A stretch of 64,000 bases of DNA. Origin: Capsaspora owczarzaki ATCC 30864 (lineage: Eukaryota; Opisthokonta; Filasterea). The DNA lies in NCBI RefSeq assembly GCF_000151315.2, contig NW_011887294.1, forward strand, positions 2,273,082 to 2,337,081, in the 5' to 3' direction. Below, piece after piece: positions 34,479-45,305 of the stretch. Each line of letters starts with the position of its first letter. Positions within the stretch are counted from its first letter, which is position 1. A program made the position numbers and the translations under genes. The notes under the pieces are model-generated. The model was not told the DNA's origin. It did no database searches and was given only the letters and a program-made list of their open reading frames with translations.

Positions 34479-37400
34479 CTACAACTCGTCATAAACCAAT
34501 TCGAACGCAGCAAGCCTTCGTCTCTGCCGAGAACGCTTCAGTGCCGCTTCTTGCAGCTTTTCATTGAGAGCGAGTCGTCGAAGCTCGCGCATCCGCTCGC
34601 TCGAACGTAATTCCAATGCGCGAGTGGACATGAATGTCGCGATAGCTGAAAGCGACGACATCATCGGCATGATCACGGCACGAAGGTCTTGGAGCTCCGC
34701 ATGAGTTAGTGGGTGGATGCGGGAGTCTTGGTGAAGACCGAGGTCATCGTCATCATCGTCGTCCTCATTTTTCTCTGCTTCGGCGGAACTCTCATCGTCT
34801 GAAACGTCTTCCAATTGCCGGACTGCCCTCAGCAGTTGGGAACTTGGCCTTTGAGCGTCCTCCTCGGCGATGCGAGCTACGTCAGCTTCTCGGTCGGAAG
34901 GCGAAGCCCACCTCCTAAAATGCATCCGCGGACGGACGAGAAGTGAGAATGCACGTTCTCTCTCAAGCGTTGCCCTCATTCGACGAGCAGCAGCATTGGC
35001 ACTCGTGTCGTTAAAGTCTGGGTCCATCGTTGCGGGACGCTCCTCATCCGAGTCCGGCTCCTCAGGCAGGTCGAACTCGGGTTCATGCTCGAGGATGATG
35101 CGAGCGCAGGGCCAATAGGGAAGTGACACGCGAGGAATGTCGACCATTGCGCCAGTGTGGAATGCGAGCTGGTGAGCTTCTCGAGTTGTGTACACCTGAT
35201 TGGAGTACGTCAAGTTTTTCATCACGGCAATGATTTTGGAAATTGAAAAGAGTGCAGGCACGTCGGGCGCCAACGGCGACTCACGAGCGGGCAAATGGGC
35301 AAAATGATGGGCGCGCTTGTCGCGGAGCTCTTGCCGTTTCCGCTCACGCTCCTTCTCGGCCGCCCGTCGCCTCATCCGACGGTTTGCAGCAGCCCTCGTT
35401 CGCTGCCGCGCCGACATACGCGGGTCGTCATCTTCGTCGTCGCCATCCTCGTTTGCGTCGTCGTCGTCGTCGTCGTCATCATCGTCAGACGTGAAGCCAT
35501 CAAATTGGTCGGTCCAGTCTTCAAACATCAATTTGGCAATCTCCTCGGCTGTGTCGGGCATGTCATTGTCGTCTTCTTCTTCTTCCTCTTCGTCGTCGTC
35601 GTCGTCGTTGTTGTTGTCGTCGCCATCCTGCTCGTCCGAGTTTGAAGGGCTGTCGTCATCCGAGTCGGAAGAGTCCGAGGCCGACCCTTCCTTGGCGACC
35701 GATACCCCGCCCACGACCGCGACCGCGACCGCGAACGCCCATGCCACCACGTTGCCCGCGACCCCGGATACCGACTCTCGTTTCGACCTCGTCGGTTTCT
35801 TCAGTCGCATCAGCAGCGGCGTTTCGTCCTCGACCTCGACCTCGACCTCGACCTCGACCATGTCCTCGGCCACGACCCACGCCCTCGGCAACTGCTTGGT
35901 TGTTGCTGCCATTGGCAGAGCGCGGGAGCAATGCGAGACGATGAGCATCTCGAGCGGCAGTCGCCGCTGCAGCGGCTTGGCTGGCAACGGCAAGCAGCGT
36001 GGCATCTCGCTTCGTTGCATCGTCGACCTCAACGAAGGACACGGCAGCCTTTCGCGCGACTCCAACAGCCGCCATGAACGTCATCGTAGTAAAACGTCTA
36101 AACTCTCGCTCAGCGGGCTCCGCGAGAAGATGCGGCTTGGTCCGGACGAGTCGCATCATTGCATCGATTCGTTTATGCACCATCTCATGGAGTGCTTCCA
36201 TCTGTGCGTCCACGTCGGTACCCGCAACGATTTCGCCCCGAAGTCGCATACTTATGGGCAAATTGCGAGCTGCAGGATTCGTGGCGTGTGCCACAACATT
36301 TTCCGGCAACTGGCCTTGCAAGTTTTGAATGAAGAGCAGGTGTGGCGCTGTCCTCATGAGGTGTTCCACGCATTCCACTTGACCGTACTTTGCAGCGTAA
36401 TGCATTGGAGAATTGCCCTGAGCATCAAACCAAAAAACCGCGGAGGGTTTGACCTTGCTCATTATGAACTCGAGGGCTGCCTTGTCAGAGGCAGCGGCCC
36501 GCATCAGCGGTTTGCAACGGAGGTGGCCGTCCATGGTGAGCAGTCTGGGACTCACACTGTGCAACAATTCAAGCACTTCAGTTTTCCCAATGCCCGCAGC
36601 ATCGTGTGCGGCCGTGTCGCCGTTGTTGGCACGGGTCCTCGGATTGGCGCCGACGCTGATGAGATGACGCATCACCTCAATCTTGCTGCCACTCCAGCTC
36701 ATTGCGCTGTGCAGTGGAGTGCGGCCAGTACTGTCGCGCGATTCAATGTAGGCACCAAACGAAAGCAACAGCTCCGTCATCTGCACGCTCACACGAGCGG
36801 CATAGTGGAGTGGAGTTGCACCCTTGCCGTCACCGAGATTGAGCCCGAGATCGACGATGGGCCGAACTCGTCCGTCTGGCAGAGTGAACACTGGATGATG
36901 ACCAAACCGTCGCTGCACCTCCTTAGCGCCTCGAAACGAGTCGGGAAGCGGGCCGTAGGTCGCCGCAACGATTGCTTCCAGCCGCGCCGTTTCAGAGCGG
37001 AGCATGTGAGCCACCAGCTCGAGCTGATCGCGAGCGACCGCCGTGTGGAGTGCTGTGCGACCACTGACATCGACGAGACCCATCCACGAGGCTGAGACTC
37101 GAGGAATGGAGGCCAACGGCTCGGGTTGCAGGGGCAAGTTGATGGCTAAGGATGAGTGGACGAGCGGCTTGAACGCGGTGGGTATCGCTGGCCGCGCAGC
37201 CGCAGCAGTAGCGGGTGCAGGAGGAGGAGTAGAAGGAGATGCATAGGACGGGAATTGGCGGCGAATTTCTTGCTTGACGCGATCGCTGCACAGGTGCCAA
37301 TGGTTGAGAAGAGCCATGAACATGTCTGGCCACGGTTTGAGCCGAAGTTCTTGCATGCTGTACGAGGAAGAGACTGGTTGACTGAGCGTGGAGACTGGCG

Positions 37401-37749
37401 CTGCCAGCAGCAGCGAGGAAGATGGTTTGACTGTCGAGGCAGACGCAGCAGTTGGCGTTGCAGTTGGCGCGATGCGGGCAGAGGCAGACTGGTTTCGAGT
37501 ATCCCGCCCTGCTTGCTGAACTTGCGGTGTGCTGCCGCCCTGCTTGCTGAACTTGCGGTGTGCTGCGCTGGACGGCCAGGCTCGCTTTGGCTGGTTTCGT
37601 GACAGCGGGGGCTCAGTCGCCTGAGTCGTCCGAGTCGTCCGCGTCCGAGCCAGGCTTGCTCGAGCTGGCTGACGCGGCATCCTCGCCTTGCTCGAGCTGG
37701 CTGACGCGGCATCCTCGTCGCTGGATCCATCAGCATCGGTTTCCCAATC

Positions 37750-37784
<35 letters not shown>

Positions 37785-40683
37785 TCTCATCACCGTCTGT
37801 CTGCAAGTCACTCGCAGAATCATCTGTGCTTGCCCATTCGTCACTGTCGGACTGCGCGGGCTCACTGGCGTTGGTAGCAGCGACGGCGTTTCGGATCGAA
37901 GCAGTGGTTGCCTTACTGCTGCTGGTGGTGGTGCTGGTGGTGGTTGTGGTGGTACTCTTGCTCCGAGGAGGAGTGTTTGATGTCGGCGCTGCTGCTGGTT
38001 TCGGGTGCTGTGGGGCTTTTCCGTGATTGAGATCTGTTGCGGATGCACGCTCAGTCTTACTGATCATCGAAGAAGACGAATGATGCGGGGCGAGAAGAGC
38101 AGAGGACGACGAAGTGGCTTGCAGTTGTGCCAGTTCGACATCCATGTGGTCGTCCGGATTGAGCTGCGGAAAGACGTAGCTGCCAAAGCTGCTGGGAATG
38201 ATGGTCTGCGGATCGGACTCGGCCTTGTCTGACGGCTCAGACGTGCCAAGAAAGTGCGCAGTCATCGGGATGATGCACGAAGCCATCGCATGCCAGCGAA
38301 GGGCGCGACAAACGAGCACATCGACCTGTCGCGTCACATGGCGCGGATTGGCAATGATCGTGCGGGCGAGTACGTCGAAAACGGACACATTGCCTCGCTC
38401 GCTGGCAATGGACAATGGCGTTGCACCAGACTTTGCGCAGACAAAGAGATCAGCTCCATGCTGAAGCAACAGCTCGACTGTCGCAGCGCAGCCATACCTG
38501 GCGGCGTACATCAGTGGCGTGAGGCCATTCTCTGTAAATCGGAGGTTGATCTGGTGTTTCGCCCCATTTTCCAACAGATGGGCGCAGGCAGCGCTGCCAA
38601 CCGTCGAGGCCGCGGTCGCGCACAAAAGCGACGGCATCGTTTTGGTATGGCCTAGACAAGCAGCTGGAGCGCGCGCCAACAGCACGCGGAGCATGTCCAC
38701 GTCGTTCTTCAGAGCAGCAGTGTGAATGACAAGTTGCCAGAAACCGCCAGAATGTTGGACCCGGACCTCGGCATTGGCGCCATGCTTGAGCAGCAAACTG
38801 GCAATTGTGGCTCGGGACTGGTGGACGGCAAGCGCGAATGGCGTAAACCACGGCGTGCTCTCCAGACAGAGATCAGGCTTCAGTCCGACCGTCTCAAGCA
38901 GATAAGAGACAATCTCGTACTTGTTGGCGGCTACTGCATAGTGCAAGGCAGAGGCCTGGTCAACCGTACTGATTGCGCTGAACACTTTGAGCGCGAAGGC
39001 CGAGTCGACATCAAGTAAGGCGCTGTGGAGGAGTTGCACGAGCGCAGCACTGCACCACGAGATGACAAGATGCACAATGTTGCGTCCTTGTGCATCTTCC
39101 GCCAGGGCCGCATGTGGATTGGCGTCAATAAATAGGCGCACAAACGCCGCGGATTTATTTCTGGCGCCAGTTAAAAGCGGCGTGTCGCCATTGGCATTCT
39201 TTGCAGTCATTCTGGCACCGGCTTCCAAAAGTAGCTCCGCCATTCTGACGTTGCCAAAAAGTACCGCCGTATGAAGGGCAGTGTTGCCACTTCGGTCTGT
39301 CACATCAAGCGGATGGACCACAGCTGGTGCTTCGTCCGGATCGGCATTTTTTATCTCGTCAATGGCTGACACGTCGTTGTCGGAGATGGCGCTGTTGGTT
39401 GCCGCGAGCCTGGGGCGACGACAGTACTCTAGGTAGAGAATTCCACTAGTGGCGAGAAAGGATTGGCATGCCAACATCAGTGGAGTCTTCCCTTCGACCT
39501 GGTTTAGTGTGCTGAAATCGGCGCCCAACTCGAGAAGGACTTTGATGCAGCTGGTCGATTGCTGCCTTGATGCATAATGTAAAAGCGAGTCACCAGACGG
39601 GTAGATGTAATTGACAAGCTGCATGTCGTGCATTAGGGCAAAGGCCATGAGCACTTCCAGGCACTGCGGGTGCTGTTGCTCGACCGCGAATCGCAGAGCA
39701 AACGCGATGGCCGAACGCGAGGTCGCAAGGACCTCAAACCCGCGGACACCCTCGAATTCGGGGGCAGGGCGGAGAGTCGCATAGTCTGCTCGGCTTGCCA
39801 AGTCGCTGACCACGAGCGTGGCCTGGTGTAGGAAATTATCCTCCATTGCCCACACCACCAGACAGCACGGCGACAGTGCTGGTTTGCGATCGGCGGTCGG
39901 GAGCAGTTGCACCATTTTCTGTGCGTGCGGCTCTCCGAAATTGACGCAAAAATGCTCAGAGTTCGAGGAGCCAGGAGCAGGGCTGCCAGCGTCTGGACCG
40001 GCTTCTGGATTGAACAGGTGCAAGGGAAGGAAGGCGACCGACAATCCGGTCAAGGTCTCGAGAAGGTCAAAGTTGAGCAAGCGCAATGCCAGCGCGCGTG
40101 CCACCAATGTTTCTGTCTCCGGCAGGTGTTTGGCGTGTTGCTCGGGGTTGTCATCGTTCTGGTCGATGTGGACGATGCGGCTTCTCACAGTGGTGGTGGT
40201 GGTGGTGGTGCTTGTTGTTGTGACCTGGTCGGCGGAGGCTCCCATGGATTGAAGCTCGGCCGCAATGCCTTCAAACACACCGTCGATGGCTTGGAATTCT
40301 TCGAATTCTTCTTCCGTCTCGCTTGAGTTGTTGTTGTTGTCGTCGTCGTCGTCGTCGTCGTCGTCGGTAGCTGGATTGTCTTCACTTGCTTCGTCAACCA
40401 GTGCGCGAGCATTGTCATGATTCTCTTGACGGTGATCGAGCGCCGCGCCTCGCAGCCGTCTGCCACCGCCGCCGCCGCCGCCGCCACCGCCGCTGATTGT
40501 GGACGACGACAGCATCTCGGCATCTATGATGGCCCGCAGCTGCAGTGCGACGACCTGCGCGCGCCGTCGTGCATCGAGACGCTCCGCCTGCTGGGCGAGT
40601 AATTGAGCGCGACTCGCTCGGGCCGCCAGCAGTCCGTTCTGCTGCTGGGCAATCCGCGGGTCTGTCAGTCCGCCGACGACCAT
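34479..40683 (-). CDS. Very large ankyrin-repeat protein with RG-rich and acidic C-terminal regions; reading frame breaks near 35.7 kb
   Basis: Function unknown; ankyrin repeats suggest a scaffold. From MVVGGLTDPRIAQQQ at 40683 one uninterrupted frame runs to 35656 (1,675 residues). It has Asp/Ser-rich low complexity near residues 110-170, a first ankyrin block (SGNTALHTAVLFGNVRMAEL, GLTPLMYAARYGCAATVELL, GATPLSIASERGNVSVFDVL), a disordered middle with Asp8-10 tracts, and a second block (GRTALHTAVARDQLELVAHM, GATPLHYAARVSVQMTELLL, GRTPLHSAMSWSGSKIEVM, GNSPMHYAAKYGQVECVEHL). Near 35.85 kb it becomes an RG repeat tract. A second minus frame, 34479 to about 35750, is clearly coding too: EGSASDSSDSDDDSPSNSDE, poly-Asp/Glu, then a basic helical part ending RRRLAAFELVYDEL. 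The two parts probably form one protein, joined by a short intron I cannot fix or separated by a base error in the GC repeat. Confidence 0.75.
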
Positions 40684-41389
40684 CCCGTTGTGCTCTGAAG
40701 TGATCAACGTCCAGTTATGGCGCACAGAAGCAGCGAGACGCCAGCAAGTCAAGAAGTGTCCGTCTCGATCGTAGCCCCCCGGTTCAATGGCGTTGCTTTT
40801 GCGAGTCGTCGAGATCAGCGCAAAGGCTGTTGCAAAAAGAAAGACTTTGTTTCCCCCGCCCTCCTTTCACTCGTCAGTCACACGACAAACAACCGTATGT
40901 GTGAAACAGAGAGAATGAGAGAATGAGAGGAAAAAAGTTCAATAGAAAAGACTGAGCGGGGAAAAAGAAAAAAAGAAAAAAAGAAAAAAAAAAAGAGTGG
41001 ATTCAACGTCAAACTCGCACAACAAATCACGACGAAGCTTCTATTCACAACACAAGGGGGAGAGAAGGGGCGGGGGAGAGAAAAGGGGGGGGGCAGGGCG
41101 CAGGAACGATGGAAAATTGAATGGAAGAGCCCTTTGAACCGAAACGCAGCCACTGAGACGCTCAGAAGCTTTGGAAAAGACGGACTGGGTTTCTTCATTT
41201 TGCCGCTCAACTGCGACTTTATTGCAAGGGTCGCTCTTCAAACTCAAACACACCATCCCAATGCTGAATGACTGACCCTGACTGCCTGGAGGATGGCTCA
41301 GTCTTGTTCGCCTTTGTCTTTGTGTTTGTTCGCCTCGCGTTGATCGTTCGCCCACCGCCCACCGCGCCTCCCATCCGTTCTCCACGGTG
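40684..41389. other. Divergent intergenic region, ankyrin gene / XRCC2
   Basis: Contains purine-rich simple sequence (AAAAG runs 40964-40995, G-rich 41056-41097). No extra gene is supported. An upstream exon of the ankyrin gene is possible because its frame stays open to about 40752. Confidence 0.55.
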
Positions 41390-42841
41390 ATGATGGCCAG
41401 TCAGTCGCGCCGTGTCGCAGTTGACTTTGAAGGCGAAACAGCTCAGCAGGTACGGAGATTCAAAACGCGCGTGTGTTTCGAATGTCGTCCTTGCGTGCAA
41501 GCAGAACATGAAGACTTTGGACAACGTTTGGACGCATTTCGAGGTCCTTTCCAACCACCTTTGAACGCAAAATCACGAAACGCAAACGCTCATACAATCA
41601 TGAGGATGGGAGGGGAGGGGGACGGGAGGAGGTGGCGGGGAGAGATGGGACTGAACGAGTTGTTTTGTTTTTTTGGCGGGAAAACCCTCTTGTTTCACTC
41701 GCTCTCTTTTTTCAACGCGACTCAACCACCACCCATGTCAAATCCATCTGTGTTCTGTTCCTTGTGTTTTGCGTGCTTTTTGCAGCTCTTCCGCCGCCGC
41801 GATGTGGGCAAGCCGCTGGGCAACGTCGGGTTGGGCCCGTTCGCCGCATTGCCTCGAGGCGCGCTCGTGGAGATTGCCGGCGACGCGGGCACTGGCAAGA
41901 CGCGGCTGTGCCTGTCGTTTGTCATCTCGTGCATATTGCCGTACGAGTACCGCGGCGTCTGTCTCGGGGGCAAGGGCGTCCACGCAGTCTACATCGACTG
42001 CGACTACCGCCTCGGCGCTGCAGACGTCATGGCATTCATTGAGGCCCATGTCCGCTCGACAATTGCATCACGGCAAGCGTCCGTGTCAGTGGTAGGCACA
42101 AGTACTCCTTCTGCCCAAGGACAAGGGCTGAATTTCAGCAGACCAGACTCGAACTCGGTCGTAGGAACGGATTCGAGCACTGCCTCCTCGCAAGACCTCG
42201 TTCTCACCGAAGCAGACATTGCGTACACGGTGCGCGACGCCATGTCGCGGTTGCTGATTGCCCGGTGCAACTCGAGCGAGCAGCTCATCATCACCCTTCA
42301 TGCGCTGCAAATGCAGCTCGGTGGCGTGTTGCTCGAATCCTCGGTCGCTGGGGCACCCGTGCCCCAAGTGCTTGTGATTGATTCGGTCTCTGCGTTTTAC
42401 TGGATGGATCGTGATTCGCACTTGCCATCGTCTCAGAAAGGCAGTCCTGCCTCGAGCATGAGCAATTTCGCTGCACAGCCCCTCGAACACAAGTACGTGG
42501 CGGACGTCGTAAAGCGTCTCTGCCAAGAGCATCAATTGATTGTTCTTGCTACCAAGCCGTCGTACTTTGCTTCGTCTTTGGCATCGTCTTCTGCTCGGAA
42601 CAGCAACAGCAATAGCAGCAGCAGCAGTAGTAGCAACAACAACAACAGCAGGACCTCCGGATTTCGTGACTACATGCATCGCGGGTGGCAGCTCGCTGTT
42701 ACCCACAGGCTTGTAACAAGTAATGCCGTTGCCGACAACCAAGGCATCCACCTTTTGCAAAGCATCTCCGCCGCTGGACAAGTCACCAACACCTTTTCGA
42801 TTGGTTACGACGCGTTTGGGCACCAAGTGTGTTTGTCCTGA
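41390..42841 (+). CDS. XRCC2: RAD51 paralogue XRCC2
   Basis: Part of the BCDX2 complex that supports RAD51 filaments in homologous recombination. Exons 41390-41449 and 41786-42841 join in phase to 371 residues; the intron happens to be free of stops in frame. Walker A is GDAGTGKT near residues 52-59, followed by RLCLSFVISCILPYEY, which aligns with XRCC2 CILP. HAVYIDCDYRLGAADVMAFIE matches its FIDTDYHFD segment. Walker B region LVIDSVSAFYWMDRDS is diagnostic of XRCC2, as is the C-terminal MHRGWQLAVTHRLV. Two low-complexity inserts (Ser/Gln near residues 110-150 and poly-Ser/Asn near 290-310) make it longer than the human protein (280). FANCL lies 0.6 kb downstream on the same strand. Confidence 0.93.
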   Translation: MMASQSRRVAVDFEGETAQQVRRFKTRVCFECRPCVQAEHEDFGQRLDAFRGPFQPPLNAKSRNANAHTIMRMGGEGDGRRWRGEMGLNELFCFFGGKTLLFHSLSFFNATQPPPMSNPSVFCSLCFACFLQLFRRRDVGKPLGNVGLGPFAALPRGALVEIAGDAGTGKTRLCLSFVISCILPYEYRGVCLGGKGVHAVYIDCDYRLGAADVMAFIEAHVRSTIASRQASVSVVGTSTPSAQGQGLNFSRPDSNSVVGTDSSTASSQDLVLTEADIAYTVRDAMSRLLIARCNSSEQLIITLHALQMQLGGVLLESSVAGAPVPQVLVIDSVSAFYWMDRDSHLPSSQKGSPASSMSNFAAQPLEHKYVADVVKRLCQEHQLIVLATKPSYFASSLASSSARNSNSNSSSSSSSNNNNSRTSGFRDYMHRGWQLAVTHRLVTSNAVADNQGIHLLQSISAAGQVTNTFSIGYDAFGHQVCLS

Positions 42842-43076
42842 TTCCAAAATGCGATTCCCATGTACATGTATCATACAGTTATTTATTTTTCAACCCGGCC
42901 TTTATTCATCTGACTTCTGAGCGCTGTTTCACTTCTGAGCGCGAAATGTGACTTGATTCGATCGTCTTATCATGCCATTGGTGTCCCAATTGATGCATGA
43001 ATGAAAAAAATGACCCAAATGCCAGAATTATTCCCATTATGCATGTCAGAGGGAGGGAGGAGGAGCTCAGTCTGCC

Positions 43077-43439
43077 ATGAGCACCCCAGCCCGCGTCGCC
43101 ACTGTTGCATTCTGCTCGATTGCCAGCGCCATTGTCGGTTTCAAGCTTGTCGAGGAGTACGAAGTCCGCGCCGTTTACGAATATGTAATCCCAACCAAAC
43201 TTCTCCCAATATTTAACCCCAATATCGAACCCGATGGTCCTGTCGACCCGGTCGGCGACGAGTTGCAGGTCTGTTTGAGCTGACTTTCCATGCCATGCTC
43301 TCCTCTGCAGCTCCAGCACCAGAAGCGCGAGGACGCAGCCCGTGCAGCCCGAGAGGCACAACAGTCGTCCACAGCCACCCAGCCACCCAGCACAGGACCC
43401 AGCGCAGGAGCGGACGCGCCAGTCGCTCGGCGGCAGTAA
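43077..43439 (+). CDS. Small predicted single-pass membrane protein, unknown
   Basis: Exons 43077-43268 and 43311-43439 with a 42-bp intron give 106 residues. The N-terminus MSTPARVATVAFCSIASAIV is a likely membrane anchor or mitochondrial signal-anchor, followed by GFKLVEEYEVRAVYEY, a Pro-rich stretch and a charged helix LQHQKREDAARAAREAQQ, then a disordered tail. The layout resembles small mitochondrial inner-membrane assembly proteins, but I recognise no family. Its stop codon is only 29 bp before the FANCL start codon, so it could share a transcript with FANCL or be part of its 5' region. Confidence 0.6.
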
Positions 43440-43468
43440 ACGCGCTGGACTTGCTTCTCGCATCAAGC

Positions 43469-45175
43469 ATGGCGACAGACAACCGGTCGCAGCTCCATTG
43501 CGCGCCAGCTCTCGCGCTGGCCGCCTTTCCGACACTGCTGCCAGAGTACTCTGCGCCGACGCACGAGGCCTTTGCGATCGCGCTCGCCGGCGGGTCGACG
43601 ACGGATCTGGGACAAGCTCTGTCCGCGTACTCTGGCATTGTCTCAATCAAGGTATTGCATTTCTGAGCCGTCTCGAAAAATCTCGAGGTCTCAATAAGTG
43701 CAGAAAAGCACTGTTTATATTTTCGTGCATGATCTCACAGTCCATGATCTTGTATGTGCTTGTGTGGTCGTCGGCCACAGGGGAGAGAATTCCGACTTCG
43801 GCTTGAATTGTCCGCATCGACAAGGCTCGCCGATGCGGTCGTGGAAGGATGCCCAGCGCTGGTGCAGCTGCTGAGCGGGTGCGAGGATGTTGTCGCGCAG
43901 CGCATCAAACAGAGCGTGGACCTCAATGCATTCTCGTTCGAGCTGCGTGATTTGCTCGAGCGGTTGGTGGACGCTGCCGATCGTCCCGCCGCAACAGGTT
44001 ATGTGCTACAGCAAGGCTTGCGCTCGAGCGAGTTTTACACCCGCGTGATTGAAGAGCTCGACGCGGTCGGGTGGCACAATGTATCGCTAGAAGATGACAC
44101 GCTCTCCAACATTCGATTCACGGCACGGTAATTTTGCTGATTCGTTTCTTGGCATCACCGCGCGCGACTGCATCGGTTGTACTGACTTGGATTTTGTCTG
44201 GGTGGTGCACGACCGTCATTTATTATTATTATTATTATTTTTTGGGGGGGCTGTTTGTCCTTTTGCGCTTGTTAGGGATGATCGTCAACGCGAGCATTCA
44301 CTCATTGTCCAACCCCATCCACAACACCCTGCCGTGCCTCCCACCTGTGTTGCAGCATTGCCCGAGCCGTTTCGAATCCTTCGCTGGAATTCAGCCAGTT
44401 CTCTCTCGAATGTCTTCCAGCAATTCCAGCAAGCTTTGCAGCGATTCCAGCAGCTTTGGGACGATTTGGATGAGATTGACGCCAACACTTGGGTGCTGGA
44501 GCCCGAGCGCCCGACACGCGATTGTTGCCATCGCCGCATGGCTCTCGGTAACGTCGATGTGCTTTGTCGAGGACAGCTGTTTTCTCCGATGTGTTTGGCT
44601 GCGAGTTCTCACTCCATTCTTGGACCTTTATGTTGTCAATTCTTTTTTTTTTTTTTTTGCGCACAGAACATAACTCTTCCGTGCAGATCCTTGTCAACCC
44701 GAAAGCAGTCCGAGCAGTGCCGGAGTGTCGGTTCCTTGGCGCAGATTCCATCGTCAACCCGTTGCGAGACGCCATGAACGACAACATATCCCAATGGTCT
44801 GTGCAGTGCGAGCAACGCTTGAATTTTGCTTCACGCTGAATGCTTACCATGCTTCTTGAATCAAACACCAGGGACGAAACGAAACCACTGCTGGCCAATT
44901 TGGGCATCGTGTTGAACGTACAGTTTCCTTCCCCTGCTACGGTCAGCCGCGAGGAAGTCACTGTGGCTTGTGGAATCTGCTACTCTTATGACCTGGGCGA
45001 TTCCGTGCCAGACAAGGTCTGCGATGGGCCCAAGTGTCGCCAACCCTTCCATCAAGCGTGTCTGATCGAGTGGCTGCGTGGATTGCCGAGTTTCCAGCAG
45101 AGTTTCAACACAATATTCGGCGAATGCCCGAATTGCAGCAAGCCGATGGCTATCAAGCTCATGCCTGCGCGGTAG
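43469..45175 (+). CDS. FANCL: FANCL, E3 ubiquitin ligase of the Fanconi anaemia pathway
   Basis: Monoubiquitinates FANCD2/FANCI with the E2 UBE2T during DNA crosslink repair. Exons 43469-43651, 43781-44127, 44276-44547, 44667-44796 and 44872-45175 join in phase to 411 residues. Landmarks follow the family order: N-terminal ELF-like region with KGREFRLRLEL at the first junction, FYTRVIEELDAVGWHNVSL (DRWD/URD), LWDDLDEIDANTWVLEPERP, PECRFLGADSIVNPL, and a C-terminal RING near residues 343-402 (CGICYSYDLGDSVPDKVCD, CRQPFHQACLIEWLRGL, FNTIFGECPNCSKP) with all zinc ligands. Length is close to human FANCL (375). Start is the first ATG in frame, 29 bp after the preceding gene. It converges on the GRAM-VASt gene 130 bp away. 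Confidence 0.96.
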
Positions 45176-45305
45176 CAAAGAACAAAAGGCCCGACAGTCT
45201 GGTCTTCAGAAGGAAGAATTGCTCGTATTGTATTATGCAGAGATGGTACAACAAAAAAAAAAATATCATCAAAAAAAAAAAAAAAAAAAGAACATCACGG
45301 TTTGG

